From: Pseudomonadota bacterium
GTDB lineage: Bacteria; Myxococcota; Myxococcia; Myxococcales; Myxococcaceae
DNA: 5,367 nucleotides
Assembly: GCA_023424585.1 (NCBI GenBank)
Contig: JAFADT010000252.1
Location: forward strand, 1 to 5,367
Reading direction: 5' to 3'
Shown: positions 1-4,388 of the stretch, in pieces
How the letters are laid out: each line of letters starts with the position of its first letter
Numbering within the stretch: the first letter of the stretch is position 1
Made by a program: the position numbers and the translations under genes
The notes under the pieces: generated by a model
Told to the model about the DNA's origin: nothing
What the model saw: the letters and a program-made list of their open reading frames with translations, nothing else
Database searches by the model: none

Positions 1-512
1 AGACGGGCCTGCGGCAGGGGGAACTCATCGGGCTCCAGTGGCAAGACGTCGACCTCACCCGCGCCAAGCTCCACGTCAAGCGGACCATCTGGCGCGGCGT
101 CGAAGGCACTCCCAAGGGCGGCAGCACCCGGACGGTGGACCTTCCACAATCCGTCGTGGACGCACTCAAGGCCCACCGGCACCTCCGAGGCTCCTTCGTC
201 TTCTGCCAGGAGAACGGAGAGCACCTCACTCCGGGGATGATGGATCACCTGCTCATCACCACGTTGAAGCGGGCGGGCATCACACGCGGACAGGGAACCA
301 TCGGGTGGCACGACCTACGCCACACCTACGGGAGCCACCTTGCCATGAGGGGTGTGCCGCTGAAGGTCATCCAGGAGCTGATGGGCCACGCCACCATCGA
401 GATGACCATGCGGTACGCGCATCTCAGCCCTCAGGTGAAGCAGGACGCGGTGCAGCTCTTGGACGGGCCCGTGCTGGAGAGGGGCAATACAGGGGCAATG
501 ACCGGAAGCTAA
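1..512 (+). CDS. Tyrosine recombinase (phage/island integrase), C-terminal catalytic domain, 5'-truncated by window edge
   Basis: Site-specific recombinase of the phage integrase / XerCD family, which cuts and rejoins DNA through a tyrosine-linked intermediate. The reading frame is open from the left edge (first full codon at base 3) to TAA at 510-512, giving 169 visible residues; the core-binding N-terminal half lies outside. All catalytic positions are present: Arg I in TGLRQGEL (residue 4, bases 12-14), the beta-hairpin Lys (residue 38), HDLRHT with His103 and Arg106 (bases 309-320), His129 in LMGHAT, and the nucleophile Tyr138 in MRYAHL (bases 414-416). The domain therefore looks intact. 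A methionine at 135 is internal, because conserved motif I lies before it. The gene converges on a tRNA-Leu gene 48 bases away, which suggests integration at that tRNA. The specific element type (prophage or island) cannot be told from this part. Confidence 0.93.
   Translation, partial: TGLRQGELIGLQWQDVDLTRAKLHVKRTIWRGVEGTPKGGSTRTVDLPQSVVDALKAHRHLRGSFVFCQENGEHLTPGMMDHLLITTLKRAGITRGQGTIGWHDLRHTYGSHLAMRGVPLKVIQELMGHATIEMTMRYAHLSPQVKQDAVQLLDGPVLERGNTGAMTGS
480..499 (+). repeat. Two 9-bp direct repeats at the end of the integrase gene
   Basis: AGGGGCAAT occurs at 480-488 and again at 491-499, so the period is 11 bases, about one helical turn. Both copies are inside the last codons of the integrase gene and lie 60-80 bases from the tRNA 3' end. 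The repeat is seen directly. A role as integrase arm-type binding sites is inference from the position and spacing. Chance repetition is the alternative. Confidence 0.45.
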
Positions 513-554
513 AAAAGCAGAAGGCCCGTAACCCCTAAGGATTACGAGCCTTCT
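511..554 (-). terminator. Rho-independent terminator of tRNA-Leu (and possibly of the gap-pgk-tpiA-secG transcript)
   Basis: On the minus strand a 16-bp stem (arms 554-539 and 534-519, two G-U pairs, no mismatches) with a 4-base loop is followed two bases later by a run of six T (516-511). It begins six bases after the tRNA discriminator base. This is a textbook intrinsic terminator. On the plus strand the stem is not followed by a T run, so it should act mainly in the tRNA direction. The A/T tract overlaps the integrase stop codon. Confidence 0.9.
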
Positions 555-559
555 CGGAG

Positions 560-641
560 TGCCCAGGGCGGGATTCGAACCCGCACACCTTTCGGCGCCA
601 CCCCCTCAAGATGGTGTGTCTACCAGTTCCACCACCTGGGC
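560..641 (-). tRNA. tRNA-Leu (anticodon GAG)
   Basis: A complete class II tRNA read from 641 down to 560. The acceptor stem is GCCCAGG/CCTGGGC with A as discriminator base (560). The D arm contains GTGGAACTGGTAGACAC, the usual bacterial leucine-tRNA D-arm pattern. The anticodon stem is CCATC/GGTGG (one G-U pair) and its loop TTGAGGG gives anticodon GAG, which reads CUC and CUU. A long variable arm (CGCC-GAAA-GGTG) marks it as Leu/Ser/Tyr type. The T stem is GCGGG/CCCGC with loop TTCGAAT. The 3' CCA is not encoded, since genomic sequence after the discriminator reads CTCC, so it must be added after transcription. It lies directly downstream of secG, as leuU does in E. coli, and its 3' end faces an integrase gene. 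Confidence 0.97.
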
Positions 642-647
642 ATTCGG

Positions 648-670
648 CGGGGTCCATCTACCGGACCCCG
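648..670 (-). other. Hairpin just upstream of tRNA-Leu
   Basis: A perfect 8-bp stem (648-655 with 663-670) encloses a 7-base loop, six bases before the first base of the tRNA. There is no T run after it, so it is not an intrinsic terminator. If secG and the tRNA share a transcript it would sit in the spacer that must be removed to make the tRNA 5' end. The structure is seen in the sequence; any function is inference. Confidence 0.55.
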
Positions 671-683
671 TGGATTCACGCAA
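655..683 (-). promoter_or_regulatory. Weak candidate sigma-70-type promoter for tRNA-Leu
   Basis: TTGCGT (683-678) and TAGATG (660-655) are separated by 17 bases, and transcription would begin about six bases before the tRNA. The geometry is good but only three bases of each hexamer match or nearly match consensus, and the site overlaps two hairpins. Read-through from secG could serve the tRNA instead. Confidence 0.22.
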
Positions 684-710
684 CAACCATTTCAACCGTC
701 GCGTGAATCC
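672..710 (-). repeat. 10-bp perfect inverted repeat between secG and tRNA-Leu
   Basis: GGATTCACGC (672-681) and its exact reverse complement (701-710) flank a 19-base loop. In the secG transcript this would form a hairpin beginning 15 bases after the stop codon and ending one base before the hairpin at 670-648. No T run follows. It may stabilise the secG 3' end, direct processing of the tRNA, or bind a protein as DNA. None of these can be decided from sequence alone. Confidence 0.6.
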
Positions 711-725
711 GATGCTTCCTGACGG

Positions 726-1136
726 CTACTGCGCGGGCGCCGGAGCCGGCGTCGTCGGCGCGGGAGCCTCCTGGCCCTCCGCCGGCGGCGTCGCGGAACG
801 CTCCTGCTCCACCGCGCCCGGGGCCGCCGGAGGCGGCGTGGTGGCTCCCGGCGTCGCCGGGGCCGTCTTCGCCGGCGGCGTCGCCACCGAACCCGCGGCC
901 ACCGACGAACGCAGGCCCACCATCGACAGGCCCAGCGACGTCAGGAAGAACAAGCCGGCGCAGACGCCCGTCAGCTTGCTCAAGAAGGTCACCGCTCCGC
1001 GCCCACCGAAGGCGCTCGTCGCGGCGCCGCCACCGAGGGCGGAGCCCATGCCGGCGTCCTTCCCCGGCTGCAGCAAGATGACGAAGATCATGAACACGCA
1101 GAGCAGGACGTGCACGATCGTGAAGAAGGTCAGCAT
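726..1136 (-). CDS. secG: SecG, preprotein translocase subunit
   Basis: Small inner-membrane subunit of the SecYEG channel, where it assists SecA-driven export. The 136-residue product has the family layout: transmembrane helix 1 (about 2-22), a conserved cytoplasmic loop with LLQPGKDAGMGSALGGGA and FGGRG (21-47), and transmembrane helix 2 (about 53-74). Residues 75-136 form a tail made almost entirely of Ala, Pro, Thr and Gly, with ATPPA repeated. E. coli SecG is 110 residues, so this one is longer because of the tail. The start at 1136 is preceded by GGAAG four bases upstream and leads straight into helix 1. The gene lies 84 bases after tpiA and 84 bases before tRNA-Leu, a known neighbourhood for secG. 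I am confident of the identity; the function of the tail is unknown. Confidence 0.95.
   Translation of the reverse strand: MLTFFTIVHVLLCVFMIFVILLQPGKDAGMGSALGGGAATSAFGGRGAVTFLSKLTGVCAGLFFLTSLGLSMVGLRSSVAAGSVATPPAKTAPATPGATTPPPAAPGAVEQERSATPPAEGQEAPAPTTPAPAPAQ
780..884 (-). repeat. 15-bp direct repeat within the SecG tail
   Basis: The plus-strand sequence CGCCGGCGGCGTCGC is found at 780-794 and 870-884, exactly 90 bases (30 codons) apart and in frame. On the coding strand it gives ATPPA each time. It belongs to the low-complexity Pro/Ala tail and may reflect duplication or simply codon bias in a simple-composition region. Confidence 0.6.
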
Positions 1137-1171
1137 GGGGCTTCCAGACGCTCCGTGGAAAGAGGGCGCAA

Positions 1172-1199
1172 CCTACACAAAGTGGTCAACGGGTGACAA
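1172..1199 (-). promoter_or_regulatory. Weak candidate promoter upstream of secG
   Basis: TTGTCA (1199-1194) and TGTAGG (1177-1172) are 16 bases apart, in the 84-base tpiA-secG gap, which is less GC-rich than its surroundings. The -35-like element is good and the -10-like element poor. It could give secG a supply independent of the glycolytic genes, but read-through from tpiA is equally possible. Confidence 0.22.
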
Positions 1200-1220
1200 C
1201 TTCTAACGGGCCCGACGACT

Positions 1221-1982
1221 TCAGCCGGCCGCCTTCACGATGGCCACGAAGTCCGACGCCTTGAGGCTCGCTCCCCCCACGAGCGCCCCGTCCACGTCCG
1301 GCTGCCCCAGCAATTCCGCCGCGTTGTCCGGCTTCACGCTGCCTCCGTACTGGATGCGCACCCGGCCAGCCGTCCCCTCGTCGTACATCCGGCCGAGCAG
1401 GCTCCGGATGGCCGCGTGGACCTCCTGCGCCTGCGCCGTGGTGGCCGTCTTGCCGGTGCCAATCGCCCACACCGGCTCGTACGCCAGCACGAAACCGGCC
1501 ACGTCCGCCCCGGAGAAGCCGTCCAGCCCCCCCCGCACCTGGCGCTCCACCACCGTCAGCGTCTGGTTCGCCTCGCGCTCGGCCAGCGTCTCGCCCACGC
1601 AGAGGATGGGCGTCATCCCGGCGGCCTTCACCGCCTTCGCCCGCTTGTTCACCGTGGCGTCCGTCTCACCGAAGAACTGACGGCGCTCGGAGTGCCCCAC
1701 GATGACGTAGGCACACCCCAGCTCCACCAGCATCGGCGCGCTGATCTCGCCCGTGAAGGCGCCCGAGGGCTCCCAGTGGCAGTTCTGCGCCGCCAGTTGG
1801 ATGGGCGCTCCTTCCAGCGCGACGTGCAGCGGCTGCAGCGCAACGAAGGGAGGCGCGATGGCCACCTCCACCTTGTCGCCCAGCGCCGCCACCGCGCCGC
1901 GAAGCTCCCGCACCAGCGCGAGCGCTTCCGGCACCGTCTTGTTCATCTTCCAGTTGCCAGCGACGATCTTCCGACGAGCCAT
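1221..1982 (-). CDS. tpiA: Triose-phosphate isomerase
   Basis: Cytoplasmic TIM-barrel enzyme that interconverts dihydroxyacetone phosphate and glyceraldehyde 3-phosphate. The 253-residue length is normal. Catalytic residues are all in place: Asn10 and Lys12 in GNWKMN, His97 in [10 protein letters not shown], and Glu169 in [14 protein letters not shown], which also contains mobile loop 6 (about 170-179). The phosphate-binding segments YGGSVKPDN (212-220) and GALVGGASL (232-240) are intact. ATG at 1982 gives the standard N-terminus ([11 protein letters not shown]) and has GGGGGAG about eight bases upstream. It begins 39 bases after pgk, so the two are very probably co-transcribed. It supplies substrate for the GAPDH encoded two genes upstream. 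Nothing in it looks damaged. Confidence 0.98.
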   Translation of the reverse strand: MARRKIVAGNWKMNKTVPEALALVRELRGAVAALGDKVEVAIAPPFVALQPLHVALEGAPIQLAAQNCHWEPSGAFTGEISAPMLVELGCAYVIVGHSERRQFFGETDATVNKRAKAVKAAGMTPILCVGETLAEREANQTLTVVERQVRGGLDGFSGADVAGFVLAYEPVWAIGTGKTATTAQAQEVHAAIRSLLGRMYDEGTAGRVRIQYGGSVKPDNAAELLGQPDVDGALVGGASLKASDFVAIVKAAG

Positions 1983-2021
1983 CGTGGTGTCTCCCCCGGT
2001 GCGTACCGCGTGGGTGGTGCC

Positions 2022-3215
2022 CTACTTCGTCTCCAGCGCCTTGATGCCGGGCAGTTCCCGGCCCTCCAGGAACTCCAGCGACGCGCCGCCGCCCGTGGAC
2101 ACGTGGCTCATCTTGTCCGCGTAGCCCATCTGCTCCACCGCCGCCGCGCTGTCGCCGCCGCCAATCACCGTCGTGGCGTCCTTGTTGATGGACATCGCCG
2201 CGGCCACCGACCGCGTGCCCTCCGCGAACCTGGCCACCTCGAAGCGGCCCATGGGCCCGTTCCACACCACCGTCTTCGCGTCGCGGATGCGCTGCGTGTA
2301 CATCGCGCGCGTCTTGGGCCCGATGTCCAGGCCCATCATGTCCGCGGGGATCTCCTGGTCCGGCGTCTCCTGCACCGGGCCGTTGCCGTCCGGGTCCGCG
2401 CACACGACGTGGTCGATGGGCAGCACCAGCGGCGTCTTCAGGCGCCTGGCCGTGTCCAGCAGCTTCGCCGCCAGCGCCAGCTTGTCGCCCTCCTCCACCC
2501 GGCTCTTGCCCACCTCGATGCCCTGCGCCTTCAGGAAGGTGTACGCCATGGCGCCGCCCACGAGCAGCGCGTCCACCTTGGGCAGCAGGCTCTCGATGAC
2601 CTTGATCTTGTCGCTCACCTTGGAGCCGCCCAGGATGGCCACGAAGGGCTTCCGCGGATTGCGCAGCACCTTGTCGCCCAGGTACTCGATCTCCTTGCGC
2701 ATCAGGAAGCCGGCGGCCTTCTCCTTCACGAAGGGCACCATGCCGGCCGTGGACGCGTGCGCGCGGTGCGCCGTGCCGAACGCGTCGTTGACGTAGACGT
2801 CCGCCAGCGCCGCCAGCTCGCGCGCGAAGGCCTCGTCGTTCGCCTCCTCCTCCTTGTGGAAGCGCAGGTTCTCCAGGAGGAGCACCTGCCCCGCCTTCAG
2901 GTCATTCACCTGCTTCTTCACGTTGTCCCCCACGCAGTCGTCCGCGTGGATGACCTCGTGCTTGCCGCCCAGCAGCTCCGCCAGCTTCTCCGCGACGAGC
3001 ACCGTGGACAGCTTGGGGTCCGGCCCCTTGGGCCGACCGAGGTGGGACGCCAGGATGACCTTGCCGCCCATCTCCAGCGCGCGCCGGATGGTGGGGAGCG
3101 CTTCACGGATGCGGGTGTCGTCGGTGACGCGGCGCCCCTCCAGCGGGACGTTGAAGTCCACGCGGATGAAGACGCGCTTGCCGGTCAACTGCAGGTCATC
3201 GATGTAGCGGATCAT
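2022..3215 (-). CDS. pgk: Phosphoglycerate kinase
   Basis: Cytoplasmic enzyme that transfers the acyl phosphate of 1,3-bisphosphoglycerate to ADP, making ATP and 3-phosphoglycerate. The 397 residues match the usual monomeric bacterial form. N-domain substrate-binding motifs are RVDFNVPL (18-25), SHLGRPKG (57-64), LLENLRF (113-119) and DAFGTAHRAHAS (144-155). C-domain nucleotide-binding motifs are GGSKVSDKI (196-204), the GGGDSAAAV loop (352-360) and HVSTGGGASLEFLEG (371-385). The ATG at 3215 starts the typical N-terminus (IRYIDDLQLTGKRV) and has AAGGGA about nine bases upstream. It follows gap by 55 bases and precedes tpiA by 39, so it uses the product of the gene before it in the cluster. 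It is not fused to tpiA as in some bacteria. No unusual residues at the key positions. Confidence 0.98.
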   Translation of the reverse strand: MIRYIDDLQLTGKRVFIRVDFNVPLEGRRVTDDTRIREALPTIRRALEMGGKVILASHLGRPKGPDPKLSTVLVAEKLAELLGGKHEVIHADDCVGDNVKKQVNDLKAGQVLLLENLRFHKEEEANDEAFARELAALADVYVNDAFGTAHRAHASTAGMVPFVKEKAAGFLMRKEIEYLGDKVLRNPRKPFVAILGGSKVSDKIKVIESLLPKVDALLVGGAMAYTFLKAQGIEVGKSRVEEGDKLALAAKLLDTARRLKTPLVLPIDHVVCADPDGNGPVQETPDQEIPADMMGLDIGPKTRAMYTQRIRDAKTVVWNGPMGRFEVARFAEGTRSVAAAMSINKDATTVIGGGDSAAAVEQMGYADKMSHVSTGGGASLEFLEGRELPGIKALETK

Positions 3216-3270
3216 CTTGGGTGTCCCTTGTGCCTGTCTCGGTCAGCCTGGGGTGCCGGTGCGGCGCGGC

Positions 3271-4284
3271 TTACGCCACGCCCTTGGACACGAGGAACTT
3301 CGCCGTGTCGACCATGCGGTTGGAGAAGCCCCACTCGTTGTCGTACCAGGCCATGACCTTGAGCAGGTTGTCGCCCATCACGAAGCAGTTGGTGGCGTCG
3401 AAGATGGCCGAGTGCGGGTTGCCGTTGTAGTCCACGGACACCGTCTGCGCGTCGCTGAACTCCAGCACGCCCTTGAGCGGGCCGTTGGCGGCGTCCCGCA
3501 TCGCCTTGATGACCTCTTCGGGGGTGACCTTCTTGGTGGTGTTCACCGTCAGGTCCACCAGGGACACGTTCGGGGTGGGGACGCGGACGGAGATGCCGTG
3601 CATCTTGCCCTTGAGCGACGGGATCACCTCACCGATGGCCTTCGCGGCGCCGGTGCTGGTGGGGATCATGGAGAGCGCGGCGGCGCGGGCGCGGCGCATG
3701 TCCTCGTGGGTGAGGTCCAGGATGCGCTGGTCGTTGGTGTAGCTGTGCACCGTCGTCATCAGGCCCTTCTCGACGCCGAAGTTGTCCACCAGCACCTTGG
3801 CGATGGGCGCCAGGCAGTTGGTGGTGCACGAGGCGTTGGAGATGATGTGGTGCCTGGCCGGGTCGTACTCGTTCTGGTTGATGCCGTACGCGATGGTCAT
3901 GTCCGGGCCCTTGGCCGGCGCGGAGATGATGACCTTCTTGGCGCCCGCGGCCAGGTGCTTGGCGGCGGCGTCCCGGGCGGTGAAACGGCCGGTGCACTCC
4001 AGCACGACGTCCACGTTCATGCTCTTCCACGGCAGCACCGAGGGGTCCTTCTCCGCGGTGACGGCGATCTCCTTGCCGTTCACCACGATGCCCTTGTCCG
4101 TGTGGCTCACCTCGCCCGGCCACGTGCGGTGCACGGAGTCGTACTTGAACAGGTGGGCCAGCGCCGACGGCTTGTCGAGGTCGTTGATGGCGACGATCTC
4201 GAGGTCTTCCTTGCGGCTGAGCGCGGCGCGAAGGATGCAGCGACCGATGCGACCGAAGCCGTTGATGGCGAGCTTGATGGCCAT
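3271..4284 (-). CDS. gap: Glyceraldehyde-3-phosphate dehydrogenase, type I, NAD-dependent
   Basis: Cytoplasmic, normally tetrameric enzyme that oxidises and phosphorylates glyceraldehyde 3-phosphate to 1,3-bisphosphoglycerate. The 337 residues show the Rossmann motif NGFGRIGR (8-15), Asp35 in VAINDL (the acidic residue that favours NAD over NADP), the active-site signature SNASCTTNCLAP with Cys153, His180 in TTVHSYT, the phosphate-site segment STGAAKA (210-216) and WYDNEWGFSNRM (313-324). The start is taken at 4284 because MAIKLAINGFGRIGR is the family N-terminus and GGAG lies six bases before it. The frame stays open a further 36 codons upstream, but that stretch crosses a hairpin leader and a terminator T tract and resembles no known extension. 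First gene of gap-pgk-tpiA. One small oddity: the segment after the catalytic His reads ILDLTHED, with Thr where the Leu-Pro pair is common in NAD-specific enzymes. Confidence 0.98.
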   Translation of the reverse strand: MAIKLAINGFGRIGRCILRAALSRKEDLEIVAINDLDKPSALAHLFKYDSVHRTWPGEVSHTDKGIVVNGKEIAVTAEKDPSVLPWKSMNVDVVLECTGRFTARDAAAKHLAAGAKKVIISAPAKGPDMTIAYGINQNEYDPARHHIISNASCTTNCLAPIAKVLVDNFGVEKGLMTTVHSYTNDQRILDLTHEDMRRARAAALSMIPTSTGAAKAIGEVIPSLKGKMHGISVRVPTPNVSLVDLTVNTTKKVTPEEVIKAMRDAANGPLKGVLEFSDAQTVSVDYNGNPHSAIFDATNCFVMGDNLLKVMAWYDNEWGFSNRMVDTAKFLVSKGVA

Positions 4285-4302
4285 GGTGTTCTCCGTCTCC
4301 TT

Positions 4303-4327
4303 GAAGGCGTGGGCCTTCGCGGCCCAC
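4303..4327 (-). promoter_or_regulatory. gap leader with two mutually exclusive hairpins
   Basis: Two perfect stems share bases. Stem A pairs 4327-4321 with 4315-4309 (7 bp, 5-base loop). Stem B pairs 4318-4313 with 4308-4303 (6 bp, 4-base loop). Both lie 18-43 bases upstream of the gap start; stem B ends next to the AAGGAG segment at 4302-4297. They cannot form together, so the leader could switch between shapes and alter ribosome access. The pairing is seen in the sequence; a regulatory role is inference. I found no convincing -35/-10 pair between the upstream terminator and this leader. Confidence 0.35.
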
Positions 4328-4347
4328 CGTCGTGAATCTCGTAACGT

Positions 4348-4385
4348 AAAAAGAAGGCGGGCGACCGTAGGCAGGCGCCCCCGCC
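4348..4385 (-). terminator. Probable intrinsic terminator after the MYXO-CTERM protein gene
   Basis: Starting three bases after the upstream gene's stop codon, GGCGGGGGCG (4385-4376) pairs with CGCCCGCC (4363-4356), 8 bp with a 2-base bulge and a 12-base loop. TTCTTTTT (4355-4348) follows directly. This would separate the upstream gene from gap. The stem is imperfect, so some read-through is possible. Confidence 0.7.
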
Positions 4386-4388
4386 GAG

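Noticed and set aside
38..538. Plus-strand open frame of 166 codons overlapping the integrase in another frame
   Set aside because: Arg/His/Pro/Gly-rich out-of-frame reading of a clear integrase domain; no motif and no ribosome-binding site.
559..1206. Plus-strand open frame of 215 codons across the tRNA and secG
   Set aside because: It begins in the antisense of the tRNA T arm (the well-known spurious GFEPA start) and continues antisense to secG with low-complexity Ala/Gly/Pro composition. It is a shadow, not a gene.
3216..3270. Possible terminator or promoter between gap and pgk
   Set aside because: Only short GC-rich partial palindromes and no T run or convincing promoter hexamers; treated as an ordinary operon spacer.
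1416..3356. Plus-strand open frame of 646 codons antisense to tpiA and pgk
   Set aside because: Its length is striking, but it lies opposite two certain genes, and its product is dominated by Arg, His, Leu, Val and Ala, as expected when GC-biased third codon positions are read from the other strand. No recognisable domain.
3217..4335. Plus-strand open frame of 372 codons antisense to gap
   Set aside because: Same cause as the tpiA/pgk shadow: a stop-free antisense frame of a GC-rich gene with His/Val/Gly-rich composition and no motif.
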